From NCBI GenBank assembly GCA_903813345.2, contig CAIIXF020000010.1, positions 25,320,425 through 25,384,424 of the forward strand: a stretch of 64,000 nt of DNA, read 5' to 3'. This DNA comes from Owenia fusiformis. Taxonomy: Eukaryota; Annelida; Polychaeta; Sabellida; Oweniidae. Positions 12,301 to 22,763 of this stretch are shown in pieces. A program made the translations under genes and the position numbers. Numbering within the stretch: the first letter of the stretch is position 1; every line of letters begins with the position of its first letter. Under the pieces are notes generated by a model. The model did no database searches and had not been told where the DNA came from. It was given only the letters and a program-made list of their open reading frames with translations.

Positions 12301-15300
12301 ACTGCAAAACAAATTCAAGAGGTAACATTTTGACTAAGGTGATCTCTAACAATGGGAAACCACACTTATAGCCATGATTGACTGTCAATTGACTTTATAT
12401 GGAACCCTTCAATGTTAAAAAAGGCATTAACATGACAAAATGTCACCACCTAGTTGCTAAATATAATGAGTTCAAATCTTAAGTCAGATTTGAATTTCTG
12501 AGAATTGTAGATGATAAAGAAAAAGTAAATCGGTCAATTTGAAGCAAGTTGAAAAAAGACTTTTTTTGAACATAAGAAGGTCATTGAAGGTGAAATCAAA
12601 TCTATAGTCAGATTTGAACTTCTGAGAACTTGTAGATGATTTTGAAAAAGAATTTTGGTCAATTTGAAACAAGATAAAAAGAATGAGAAGGTCATTGGAG
12701 GTCAAATCTTTTTTTGACCTTGAAAATGTCATTGAATGTCAAATCTATAGTCAGATTTGAACTTCTGATAATTTTGTAGATGATTTTGAAAAAAAGGAAT
12801 GGTCAATTTGAAGCAAGTTGAAAAAATACCTTTTTGACCTTTTTTTTTACCTTGAAATGGTCATTGAAGCTCAAATCTTTTTTGACCTTGAGAATGTCAT
12901 TGAATGTCAAAACTATAGTCAGATTTGAACTTTTGAGAACTTGTAGATGATTTTGAAAAAAAATCTGTCAATTTGAAGCAAGTTAAAAAACAACCTTTTT
13001 GACCTTGAGATTTAAACTTCTGATAACTTGTAGATGATTTTTAAAAAAAGATTGGTCAATTTGATGCAAGTTGACCTTTTTTGACCTTAAAAAGGTCGTT
13101 GAAGGTCAAATGTTAAATATAAGTCAGATTTGAACTTCTGAAAACTTGAAGTCAGTCTAAACAGTATTTGTTAAGTTATTGGAAGTTGTAAGAATTTGTT
13201 ACAGACGCCAACCGCCGTCAAAAGAAAACGGAGACCATAACAATTTGTCACCACTTTTTGGTGGTGACATAAAAACTACAAAAACGCTTACTAAAAAATC
13301 GTTTGATAGGTTTAAGAACATGATCAGCTGGTGGAGGTGGGTTTGCCATTGGCAGACGGATCGTATTGTATTCTGGGTAATTTCCCTCATTTGGATCTGT
13401 ATCGTTCGCAGCTGCAAGACGACCTCTTGGAGCAAGATTACCATTTTTAGTCACACGTAATGCATCAGCCCATGCTTTAGATACCCCATACATCAAACCT
13501 CCATCTATATAAGGTGTGATCTCATTCAACTACAACATAAATAAAAAATTGATTTATAACACCAGAGAAAACACTTGAAAGCACACAAATTAGAGATATA
13601 TCAGGAGAGCTAGCTATAAATCACCCTATGCAGACAGAGCCTGTGGGAAATATTGGGTGTGGCGCAAATGAGCGGAGGGTGCGGAGCTAATGGTCATTTT
13701 TGAATTTAAAATTGGGATATTTCTGAAACTAAGCCGTTTTGGGACTTCAAATATACCAAGATATGTGTATTTGACACCAAATATCAATACAATTGTGAAA
13801 ATAGTAGCCCAATTCATTCTATAGCGACGCAGTGTGCCTTAAACCTTTCCCAGACCTATATATTTTGAAATTATCCTTTTAATACTGAGTCCCCAGCATT
13901 CATAAAAAATGGTGTTCAAGGTACACTATCTATACAAATTATTTTTGCATCTTGGAAGCCAGGCAGTATCTGTGTGATTTTATAAAGATTCGGAAATGTT
14001 TTTCAGATATGAGCCCCCTCTAAATATTGGGTGCGGAGGAGCTCCATAAACGTACCTCCGCACCCAATATTTAGAGGGGGCTCATATCTGAAGAACATTT
14101 CCGAATTTTTATAAAATCACACAGATACTGCCTGGCTTCCAAGATGCAAAAATAATTTGCATGGGTAGTGTATCTTGAACACCTTTTTTATGAATGCTGG
14201 GGACGCAGTATTAAAAGGATAGTCTCAAAATATATAGGTCTGGGAAATGTTTAAGGCATACTGCGTCGCTATAAAATGAATTACACTACTATTTTCACAA
14301 TTTTATTGATATTTGGTGTCAAATACACATATCTTGGTATATTTGAAGTCCCAAAACGGCTTAGTTTCAGAAATATCCCAATTTTAAATTCAAAAATGAC
14401 CGTTAGCTCCGCACCCTCCGCTCATTTGCACCGCACCCAATATTTCCCACAGGCTCTGTCTGCATAGGGTGTAAATAGGTGATTAAAGTTTCCCTTTATC
14501 AGATCTTTTCCAATCTACTGTATTCTCAGAAATTTAAATAATGATTTTCTGGTATTTCCCTTTAATCTAAAATGCTTTTTGCATGTTAATTTATTTTTAG
14601 CTGTTCTAATACTCGAGTCATATTTGCTCATTTCATCAGCCTGCACCTGGCCAATTGAGACTTTCGTTCAAAACTGAATACAATTTTGAACATAATACTC
14701 AATCGGTTGGGCACCGACCGATGAATTGGAGCAAATGTGCCTCAGGCATTACTGTTGAATGCTAAATTATCATTTCATAGTTTAACCCATAAAATGAAAC
14801 TTGAAAAGTTTATGTAGCTTTAGATATTGGCTGTTGTTATTCTCAATAGAGACATTGTCAATCATATGAATAACCGCCATATCATCTTTTTAGAAAAGAA
14901 AATATATCATATGCCTAAAATGGAATTCTGGGAATTTTCGATAGACCATATTCTCTTCCATTGATATCTTTCTTATTAGACTTGTACTTATATTTTAGAA
15001 ATGCAAGAATAAAAGCTTTTTCATCTGTAAAATAATCTGAGATATTGACCTGTTGTCTGGGGTTATTTGGAGAGAAGCCAGTCCTCATGTCATATCTGGT
15101 ACGTAAAAATGGCATCTCAATATCATCACGGTCATCAGGATTGTAACGATGGTTCCTGGGTATCTTGATGTTAAAGTATTCTACTGGGCAACCAGAACCT
15201 TGAGCATCTAGGATTTCTTCCACAACCTGCTGACCTGTATATTAATTCACTCAAACATTAGAAATCATACATCTGTAAGCGAGTAAGTAATGTATGTAAT

Positions 15301-18300
15301 GTACAATAATGTAAGTAATACATGTATATACACTGTATAATAATCAAAGTAGTGTCAAAATGTTATGGCACCAGATTGCATTTATAAAAGGTTACAGACA
15401 GTGAAATTAAAGCTAAAGAAAACAAACATTTAGAAATCTAAAACTGAATTTCTCGCTGACATAAATCGTTTGAATTCACTGATAATAAGAGTTCACCAGG
15501 GAGTTCACAATGGGCTGGCTAATTCGGATCAGATAACATGGGAGACATAGAAAAAGCTCCCATAAAATTGGATTATTTTGAGTTTGGTAATAATACAATA
15601 TAAATAAAATATATTTTCATTGCGGGCTTATAATGCTAATAGCCCTGGGCCTCCACAATTTATCAAAGTAGAAAACAGCAACTCCAGGGAGTAGCAAATC
15701 CTATGAACAAAACATGTTTGATGAATAGAAATCAACTTGAAAATTTCTTCTTGAACAGAGCTAACTTGTTCCCAGGTATCAGCATATGAAAGAACAAAAT
15801 CCTAACACTGGTATTTGAGTTATCCATTTGTCCATCTGATGGACAGTTGGACAAAAGGACGAACAGCTGAATGGACAGACAGATGGATGGATGGCTTCTC
15901 TATATTCCATTCGAACTTTGTTTGGTGGGATAATCAATTTTATAGTTTATTATGCAAATAAAAATCATTATTATATTTAAAAAATCTTCACTAAAATGCA
16001 ATATCATCATTGGAGAAAATATTTCTAAATGACCTAGAAAACACATTTTCAAACAAATTTAAACAAACAATTTAAAAAAAATTATAGATGTAATTTTGTA
16101 TGTAGATCACAGATATGATTGCACTTTGACTAGATTTTTAGAATATGATGATGAAATCTAAGATTATATCAACTTTCATCTAAACGTCTATTTGTCCAGT
16201 TGACTCAGTTTTCGCTTCAATCATTTATGCTTCGGAGTTACCCTAAATGTCAATCAGGTTTTGAAATGTTATCAGTATAACTTTTGAATTAGATGACTGG
16301 CGCTGTATTCCTCAAAATAATTAATGCATTAAGAGACTTCTAATTGTACAGTACCCCTTGTGTTAATTGAGATATTGGAAATGAGAAAGTCAGTTACCAA
16401 AAAACACCATGAAGGCAGTTCTGTTTCTTGAAGAGGGATGTCCTGTCTCACCACTCATCAGGGCGTCACTAATCTCAAATGGGTTTGGTCGATTTTTTCC
16501 AGATGGCTCGTACACCCCATCCTCATATGCACTGGGTAGGAGACGAACCAAAGGACTGTCTGTAATGAAGAATTAACACTTTCTTGCAATTCTCAAATTA
16601 CTTATTTACACAATGAACCAGTTTTAACACTTTAAACTTTCAGAACAATAAACCACAAATTAAAATCACAAGATTTTATTGACTTTCAATATTTACTGGG
16701 GCAAACAAAATGATTGAAACAATGAAGCAATGTAAAAATCAGTGTACTATTAAACTATACTATGCATGTGATTTGATGATAGAATAAATGAGGAAAAGCT
16801 GATCTATTATCTGATATGATATGATATCTTTAAAATCATTTTCTGCTATATCCTGATAACAAGTACTTTCATTGTATGATAAATGATTTAATTGGCTTGG
16901 TTCAAATTGTTATTAGATTATTAGAGTACCATATAATATGAAGTGTACGTATATATGATAAATGAAATAAGACTTTTATCTTCATTTATTCAAGAATATT
17001 ATCTCATTTTATGGGTGTGCATGATTGATTAACTCACCAACCGCTCCTAACTCAGGGTGTGCACGATTGTTGTACCAGCCATCATAGGGCATATACTCCA
17101 CATGTCGCTCAGTCTCATAGGTACTGCCATTCGTAGTAGGGCTATCTGTTGTCAATGGAACCGCTGTTGTGATATTCACATGTGAATCTATAAATATGAA
17201 AACATTAATTAAGTAATGGTATCGGGAGGTGGTGAGGGGGGGGGGTAATTTGCCATGGAGTGGGTAACTGTGAGCTGATAGCAGTGGTTGGGTGTTGGAT
17301 GTTTACTCCAGAGCAGAGTGAACTAGATAACACATACGCGTAGCAAATACCATCGAACAGCCACGGCTGCCATCTTTACAAAATCCCTCTATTATTACAC
17401 ATGCAAATTACATTGGGCCCCGTACGAGCTTGTATGAGCCTCGAGAATTAGGAGTGGTTACAGGCAAAAAGAGGCACAATCCTCGTTTAAATTAATTAAT
17501 TCATAATGAAATATAATTGAAATGTAGTTTCTCAAGTATGCTGTATTTTATTTCATCGATCAAAAAGTGTTCATCAAAATAAACGAGCAATTACGAGTCT
17601 CATTACGAGCCCCATACGGGCAAGTACAGTGCTTGAAAATTACAAGCCATTACGGATATCGCACAGGCAAGTACAAGGCTTGAAAATTATGAGCCATTAC
17701 AGACATCGCACAGGCAAGTACAAGGCTTGAAAAGTACGAGCTATCACGTACGATCAAGTACGGGGATCGAAAATTAGGATTTATTATATGGCTCGTTACA
17801 GGCACCGTACGGTCAAGTATGAGGGTCGAAAATTACTCTATTTGATAAATATTCATTTCATAAACTCTTAATTGTTAAAAACTGTTGAGTATTAAAAAAC
17901 AAACATTGTTGAGGACTTTAAATTGAGATAAAATTTATATGTTTTGATTGTAATTATTGTTTGTAATTATTACATTAGGGTTCCCTAACATTCAATGCAT
18001 ATTTAATTCTCATAATCTACTAAATTTAGGATAAATCAGTTATTGAATGCTTCATTTTTGATACAGGGTATATCCCTCGGTAAATACAGTAAATATATCA
18101 ACCCTATGTCCCTACGGTCCCTCGGGTAGATATATTGTAATTCCCTCTGATATACCCTGAATCAACCCCCCCCCCCATTAAATAACCTCTATATATCATG
18201 GCAGGATACATATTTTAAAATCAAAATATTATGAATAAATTGAAATGGCATTCCCTAAAAGAATTTCCCAAACCTTTTGTGAAAGTGGGGAGCAACAAAA

Positions 18301-19848
18301 AAACAAATCATGAACAAACACCAACATTAAAGTCAACAACAAATCATGACATTAGTGTGTTTATAAAAAGTGTCCTACAAACATGGTCACTTAAACAAGT
18401 CATCATTATATGGAACAGACAGAACAACTTGATATCAATTGAAAACTCTTCAAATAACCAATTGAGGCAATTTCACTTTCAATGATATATTTTAAAAGGA
18501 ATCATTGGATTGGAATTTTAAAATCTTGAAACTAGAATTTTTGAGATGATCCTTTTTTAAACAAACCAAAAAAGATTGTTTGTGTTCAAGTCTAGATTGT
18601 TAAAAGCAAACACATGTCTCTTGGAACCTGATATGATTTAGTCAAAAATAACGGTGCAAGGCCAAGAGAAGATCAGTTGTTTTTTAGAAACTGTTATGTT
18701 CATGTACACCATATATGTACAGCACAAGTAAAAATGTTGTACAGTTTTGACCATAAATAAATGAGAAGTTGATTTCCTATCACCACTTCCAGACCATGGT
18801 GGTTGGAAGCCCATAGTTTCCAATATTGTCTTGGTACATTCTCTAAAATATGGCCTCTTGAAAATTCTCTTATTTTTAACATGAGAAATCCTCGCTTTAG
18901 CAAATCAATGACTTATTATCCATGAATTTATTTATTGTCCAAACTGTATATTATACTAGACCATTTCACTGTTTTATTGCGTCAGTAGCACTAAAACCCC
19001 AAAAGTAAGAAATCAGGAGACCATTATGGAATAATATATGGAAAAGTATATTCATATTATACATGAATGACAATTGTATATTTCAGATTATTTAGTTTTT
19101 TGTGCAATAAGCCTATGCCTTCAGATTATTTAGTTTTTTGTGCAATAAGCCTATGCCCTCTTGTAATTCAAAGAATTTCAGCCATGTTTATCTTTTTGAA
19201 AATACTATGGCAGTGAAGCATCAAGATATAAGAGACCACACACTTTATAAGCCAAACTAGAAGCAATCCAAGATCAACAAATCTCATTTATGTACAATAG
19301 GAATATATTTTTCCACATATTATTGCATAATGATCTTTTGATTTCTTATTTTTTAGGTTTCACTGACTCAATAAAACAGTGAAATACTTCGCCTCGCCTA
19401 GTTTTTTTTCCTCGGATAGGTATTCTGGCATATCCACCTCATGGTCATCCAGTACTTGTTTAATATACATGCAAAATGGTTATTTACACTGTACATATAC
19501 GTATACTAAATATGTACAGTGTGTAAAAACATTATGTAAGTTAATCTGAGCAAACATTTTTTCAATATTATAATTCAATAAATACTTTTATTGTAAAATA
19601 GTTGTGTGAACCTACATGTACCAAACTAACAAACATATACAAGTATCTATAGCAAATCACTTCAGTGAGAATAACTCCCGGGGGTCTCACTAAAAAGAAA
19701 AGTACATGTATATAGTATGCAGGTAAATTAGTCTAAATTTTTTTGAAGTCTCAGTAATATAAGGAATATAACATAAAAACTTACCAGCAGTGCTTTGTGA
19801 TTGAATATAGGGGCACCATGCTAAAAGAAGCGAAAAAATCAGCTTCAT
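359..19848 (-). CDS. DUOX: Dual oxidase, N-terminal 758 codons (gene continues off left edge)
   Basis: DUOX makes hydrogen peroxide at the plasma membrane; this part holds the extracellular peroxidase-homology domain. Exons (minus): 19785-19848, 17038-17187, 16398-16559, 15050-15234, 13292-13529, 10010-10176, 9393-9474, 9049-9145, 8590-8683, 8139-8235, 7844-8022, 5476-5657, 4539-4657, 1919-2056, 1550-1663, 359-564. Phases agree at all 15 junctions. The start gives signal peptide MKLIFSLLLAWCPYIQSQ, then a Ser/Thr-rich linker and the family motif YDGWYNNRAHPE. Peroxidase homology runs from about residue 45 to 600, including RFGHTLVPPGVY (H372) and NIQRGRDHGLPDY. A membrane helix spans about 637-660, split by intron 14; a basic stretch and a PH-like segment ending VPKEYDVV follow. 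EF hands and the flavocytochrome half must lie to the left. Donors of introns 4 (GTCAAT) and 11 (GTTTGA) are weak. Identity comes from continuous alignment to DUOX by memory. Confidence 0.96.
1074..1156. repeat. 25-bp tandem repeat, 3.3 copies
   Basis: The unit begins AGATCATTGTATGAACTT and repeats at 1074, 1099, 1124 and 1149 with almost no divergence. It lies in DUOX intron 15. The rest of that intron (565-1549) is dispersed-repeat sequence. Confidence 0.9.
1263..1420 (+). repeat. Diverged single copy of the 162-bp repeat family
   Basis: Phrases such as GGAAAATCCAAAATTTCTG, ATCCAGAATGCCAAAAAACT and CTGTCAAACAGTTGGCCTGG match, in order, the unit repeated three times at 7181-7668. This shows a dispersed family; a third relative is near 27070-27200. 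Confidence 0.7.
2369..3310. repeat. 38-bp minisatellite in DUOX intron 13, about 25 copies
   Basis: The plus-strand unit reads through AATATATTGAGGTGTTTGTG and TACCTGGTATGTGAAATG; units alternate TTG/TCG, giving a 76-bp higher-order pattern. On the DUOX strand each unit junction reads ACATACCAG|GTACACAAAC, nearly the same as the exon 13 donor junction AATACAG|GTACACACAC at 4539. Two transposon insertions (3311-3435 and 3443-4504) now separate the array from exon 13. Without them the array runs directly into the exon. Long open frames inside it are repeat artefacts. Confidence 0.95.
3311..3435. mobile_element. Foldback MITE inserted in the 38-bp array
   Basis: The termini are inverted copies of GGGG(T)CATTAACAGAAA, and the element folds over most of its length. 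CCTG occurs on both sides (3307-3310 and 3436-3439), a likely 4-bp target duplication. It has no coding capacity. Confidence 0.8.
3443..4504. mobile_element. Tc1/mariner-like element with TA target duplication
   Basis: Inverted ends start CAGGGTGATCATTAAGTTCT (left) and CAGGGTGATCACTAAGTTCT (right, inverted); both sides carry TA (3441-3442, 4505-4506). The 1,062-bp body has only short open frames and no transposase motif that I recognise. A minus-strand remnant reads WNTSLWTKFANNACASRLM at about 3790-3850. A second, shorter copy ends at 61050. It sits in DUOX intron 13. Confidence 0.88.
5131..5307. mobile_element. Short TA-flanked MITE
   Basis: The ends are CAGTGAAACTTG and, inverted, CAGTAAAACCTA, with TA on both sides (5129-5130, 5308-5309). 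The 177-bp body repeats GTGGAGCACTTTT and has no coding capacity. It lies in DUOX intron 12, as does unremarkable sequence at 4660-5130. Confidence 0.78.
5660..7107. repeat. 76-bp minisatellite filling DUOX intron 11, about 19 copies
   Basis: The unit contains GACAGAGCAATGTACAACAG and TATGAGTGCAGCAACATTGG. It starts at the exon 12 acceptor (5658-5659): the terminal copy reads GCAATATGATGTAGAACAAT, aligned with GCAATATGTGATGTATAAAA in internal units. The array resumes after an insertion at 7727-7816 and ends about 27 bases from the exon 11 donor. Copies are over 95% alike. The many short open frames beginning MLLHSYCC are the repeat read in frame, not genes. Confidence 0.96.
7108..7726. other. 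Insertion splitting the 76-bp array
   Basis: The 76-bp array breaks off after AAGCAATATGTGAT at about 7108 and resumes mid-unit with AAAAACACTGATTG at 7727. The insert has the motif ACAATATCGTACCT near both ends (7133 and 7701) and holds the three 162-bp units. I could not define a clean target duplication. Confidence 0.75.
7181..7668. repeat. 162-bp tandem repeat, three copies
   Basis: TTTAGGACGGAAAATCC recurs at 7181, 7343 and 7505, exactly 162 bases apart, with very few differences. It is followed by a GC-rich run (GCCGCCCGCCCGCCGCCTGC) at about 7663. Confidence 0.93.
7727..7816. repeat. Continuation of the 76-bp minisatellite
   Basis: One full unit plus a partial one (AAAGACACTGATTGA) lie between the insertion and the exon 11 donor at 7843. 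The outermost unit carries more changes than the internal ones, as is usual at array ends. Confidence 0.9.
10217..10385. repeat. 21-bp minisatellite next to DUOX exon 6, about 8 copies
   Basis: The unit AGTGAAATTCAAGTTCATAT repeats every 21 bases with almost no change, starting about 40 bases on the intron side of the exon 6 acceptor (10177-10178). A period divisible by three keeps all frames open on both strands, so the repetitive open frames here are not genes. Confidence 0.95.
10867..11045. repeat. Dispersed repeat, copy 1
   Basis: GTAGGTAGTTACCAGTTTCA, AGTTCCCTTAAACTT and AATATGTCCAGTAAA occur in the same order and orientation at 42545-42720 in HAUS1 intron 2. No coding capacity is seen. 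Confidence 0.8.
11623..12266. mobile_element. MITE with TTAA target duplication (piggyBac-like)
   Basis: TTAA flanks both sides (11619-11622 and 12267-12270). The ends are CCCTCTCCTTAC and, inverted, CCCTTTTACCTTAC. The 644-bp body has no transposase that I recognise. TTAA plus a C-rich terminus fits piggyBac-mobilised MITEs; the family is inferred. It lies in DUOX intron 5. Confidence 0.72.
12470..13150. repeat. Degenerate tandem repeat of about 130-160 bp
   Basis: Four to five diverged units each contain GTCAGATTTGAACTTCTGA, ACTTGTAGATGATTTTGAAA and GGTCAATTTGAAGCAAGTTG. It is an older array than the minisatellites. It lies in DUOX intron 5 next to a dispersed short repeat at 13196-13275. 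Confidence 0.82.
13196..13275. repeat. Dispersed short repeat with GTCACCAC ends (one of about six copies)
   Basis: The family consensus runs from TGTCACCACCTGCCATTTGT, TACAGATGCC, through GTTGGAAACTATAACAAT to CTGGTGGTGACATAAA, so its ends are inverted. Relatives lie at about 8894-8975, 40549-40690, 41880-41995, 42388-42512 and, inverted, 55130-55240. Here it abuts the donor of DUOX exon 5. Confidence 0.75.
13622..14471. mobile_element. 850-bp foldback element, two 418-bp inverted arms
   Basis: Left arm 13622-14039 and right arm 14055-14471 are inverted copies, about 95% identical over their full length, around a 15-base centre. TAAAT flanks both sides (13617-13621 and 14472-14476), a 5-bp target duplication. 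Mirror-image 63-codon open frames arise from the symmetry and look non-coding. It lies in DUOX intron 4. Confidence 0.93.
15680..15920 (+). repeat. Dispersed 'catcagcatatgaaa' repeat, representative copy
   Basis: A loosely conserved family reads AGTAGCAAATCC, GAACAAAACATG, ATTTCTTCTTGAACAGAGCT, CATCAGCATATGAAA, GGTATTTGAGTTAT, then GGATGGATGG-type sequence. Other plus-oriented copies lie at about 630-960, 25176-25480, 31340-31600, 58010-58070, 58960-59120 and 59810-60005. No open frame is conserved. Confidence 0.7.
17405..17835. repeat. Degenerate tandem repeat, unit about 55 bp
   Basis: CAAGTACAAGGCTTGAAAA and TTACGAGCC-type phrases recur about seven times with heavy divergence, giving locally raised GC. 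It lies in DUOX intron 1. Confidence 0.75.
18058..18170. repeat. Palindromic repeat with 'atatccc/gggatat' arms
   Basis: GATACAGGGTATATC at the left and GATATACCCTGAATC at the right are near-inverses, with GTCCCTACGGTCCCTCGGGT in the middle. It is related in style and sequence to palindromes at 29988-30126 and 38517-38650. Confidence 0.65.
18963..19385. mobile_element. Foldback MITE in DUOX intron 1
   Basis: ATTTCACTGTTTTATTG at the left is inverted at the right as CAATAAAACAGTGAAAT, and the complementarity continues inward through TGATTTCTTA. The body contains a 38-bp tandem duplication at 19083-19157 (TTATTTAGTTTTTTGTGCAA twice). No coding capacity. Confidence 0.8.
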
Positions 19849-21114
19849 CTTGCAATAAATTTGTCTGCTTCAAACTGCGTTATACAGCAAATATCTTTTT
19901 TTATAACTCTATCCAAATTATCAACTTTCCTGTATTGCTTGTGCGAAAAATATCATCAGTTTCCACTTCTTAGAACAAAGTTGTAAATAATATGATTTTC
20001 AGCCAAGATGTTCAATTTGTTGATTTATTGCAACCTCCATATTCTAAGAATTCCAATGACTCTCTGCACATGTATGCATTTTACTTCCTGGTCTGAAATC
20101 TACATTTTCACATAATTTTATTTACCATATGGATTTATACTGTAGTGGTTCATGGTATGTATTGAGCTGCACAGGGACCTTTTCAAAGGACTTAAGTCTG
20201 TATGACTACGAAAAGGGGTGAAGCATTTGCATGTTAAAAGAAATTCAAATACTTTAAAATATCAAATAGTATAAACATATACTAAAGATGAAATTAAATA
20301 TACAATTAAATTGTGTTCTTATCGTTTTATTCTTCATTGAAAAATAAAGTAAAGTAAATAGTCTAATTAAAGTAAAAAATATAGATTTATATTTAGAAGT
20401 GCAATTGGTCTTGCCCTATCTAGTAAATGGTAAACTTAACAGTTCATGCAGTTGGGTGGGTTAGTACTTAAACATTTTTGCTCGCTCATTTGAGACAATT
20501 TAATGGACATGTACTGATTTTTTGGCTCTTACTCAAATATAACATGACATATAATCTCATTGCTGGAAATGTCATGTTATATACTTTTTCAGTGGTTGGG
20601 TGATAAATAAGGTCAAACAACAATTAGATCTTGAGACTAAGAACAGGGAACAGCAAAGTTGAAGCTAGATTTGCCAAAACAGTAAGTTTACAATTACATT
20701 TTATTAATGTAAAATCAATGTGTGATGCTAATAGTATATCATAATGCAAATGAGTATATGCTGTTACAGATGACAGCCATTGTATATAGCCAATCTATGG
20801 GTAATAGCAAAGTTATTACTTCAGATATTTTGAGTCTGAAAGTTCATAAATGGGTTCTACATTTTTATATTAACAACCAGGTGTCAATTAACTTTATGCA
20901 TGCCATCTGAAGACCAAAACACCTTCAAAGGACCCCTTAAGTTTGGCATAATGTTTCTTGTTGATTAACTTATTATTACATTGTTATTTACAGCTAATTA
21001 TACTTTAATATGTATACTTATCACAACAGGCAGGCAACATTCCTTTGTTGACTTAACTAATTAACTTAAGATAAAACAAGGAAGTTTTGACATGTATAGA
21101 GCTATACAACCAAC

Positions 21115-21142
21115 CAGAGACATGAAAAACTTCATGTCTCTG
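21115..21142. repeat. Short perfect hairpin upstream of DUOXA
   Basis: CAGAGACATGAA and its exact inverse TTCATGTCTCTG are separated by 4 bases. It sits 8 bases before the next hairpin, about 1.6 kb before the DUOXA start. Confidence 0.8.
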
Positions 21143-21149
21143 AACCAAC

Positions 21150-21187
21150 CATGGGCTTTCAATTAAATTTCTAGTTGAAAGCCCATG
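21150..21187. repeat. Second short hairpin upstream of DUOXA
   Basis: CATGGGCTTTCAA and its inverse TTGAAAGCCCATG form arms around a 12-base AT loop. Fragments of the same motif (GGGCTTTCAACTAG-like) recur at about 21765 and, as TTGAAAGCC, near 21548, so it may be a decayed repeat family rather than a unique site. Confidence 0.75.
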
Positions 21188-22763
21188 AAACAACATATAA
21201 CAGGCCTATAGCCAGGTTTTGTCAAAAAGGGGTCACTTTTCAAATATCGTGAAAGTCAAATCAAGCACACGTAGGTGTCACAAGCTTTATTTATATTTGC
21301 TTTAATTCAAAGAATTATTTTGATATTAAGGAAGTAATATAAAACAGGAATAGGTTATGAGTATAAGAATGAAAAAATATGTAAGTGATAAAACCCATAT
21401 AAAATGTGTGATGCATAAGATTACTAAGAATTCAGGAAAATGTAATTCTAAATAAATGGATTAATTTCATTTCAAAATGTTTGAAACATTTTCAGCAGAC
21501 AAACAATTTGAAAGACTTGAGGTTGGGCTTTTAACTATAAATGCTAATTGAAAGCCTATGTATGGGTAACAGTCACATTTGATCTAAGACAACCATATGG
21601 TGACATTAACTTGCCAAGAGAAAAAACCATAGAGCAAATGTGACTGAGGCTTAAAGGTGATTTCATTAAAGGGCTTGTAGGAATCAATTATTTTAAGTAT
21701 TATGCCATATTACTAAGTACATATAATAACTTTATATTATACTATTCATTCAAGTTTAATCATGGGCTTTCAACTAGCCTATGGTTTAATGAATTAAGAC
21801 ACAGCTTAATAAAGGACTTACTGTAGCTCAAGACTCAATGAACTCAATCTTTCCTCTGTAAAGAAAAAAAGGTACATTGTCCTTTACCAATCACATCTTT
21901 TTTATTTTTTGTTATTATCATACCAAACATTCAGAGGGATAATGTATGTATACTCTGACCAAATGGAGAACATTTCAGAGAATTTCATAATATGGTAATA
22001 AGTTAGAGAGGATTGAATACAACAATTTCCAAAAACATGAGTGTGACTTTTTACCATAAATTGACATTATAAATTTCAGAAATCCTATAACCAGCAATGT
22101 GCTCCAGAATGGGATCTTCTGAGACATGAAGCTAGTTATGTTTAGAGGAAAACATCTTTTTAAAAAGATCTCAATCCAATAAAACTAAAACAAAATATCA
22201 GTTATATAATTAATGTAATTAATTACAACCATTTTGTATTAAAATTTGAGGTAATATCCTTCAGATTCAAAGGTCTCTTCTCAGTTCAAAATTAGGGGTA
22301 GGGGTAGCATATGAATTACAATAAACTTGAAACTGTAAGATAATTAAAACCCTTAATCTTTCTCAATGACCCATATACCTATACTTAGCTTATGCATACC
22401 AAATTTATATCAGATGTGATATATAAATGTGTTTATTGGGCAAAATGGTTACATCCTACCTCTAATTTGACTGCTATTTGAGGCGTAAAATTGTAAAAAA
22501 ATCATGTTTTGGAACTTTCATAATTTTCTGTCAGTGTGTCAGTGCTTAAACCTATCAGTTATGAACAGTTTGAGACAGGATTTACAATGGCATGAAGAAT
22601 ATAACACATTGAAAATGATATCCTATCCTTAGTTTGGTAAGACAGATGAACAGAGATATGGATGGACAAATTGATAGACAGATAAATGGGTGATTCCATA
22701 GGCTCACATGTAAAATGATGGAACCATCTTAAATTATGAATTCCAGGAGCAGACCTTGCAAAG

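Larger units (their letters stand above)
19849..22763. promoter_or_regulatory. Head-to-head DUOX/DUOXA spacer, candidate shared promoter
   Basis: This 2.9-kb spacer separates the two start codons of divergent DUOX and DUOXA, so it must hold both promoters unless 5' non-coding exons lie further out. I see no clear TATA box next to either start. It is less repetitive than its surroundings and holds several short perfect hairpins (annotated separately). Shared control is inferred from the arrangement and from the known DUOX/DUOXA partnership. Confidence 0.6.

Noticed and set aside
13626-14467. Twin 63-codon frames (MNWATIFTIVLIFG and MNYTTIFTILLIFG)
   Set aside because: They are mirror images from the palindrome arms, with no upstream signals.
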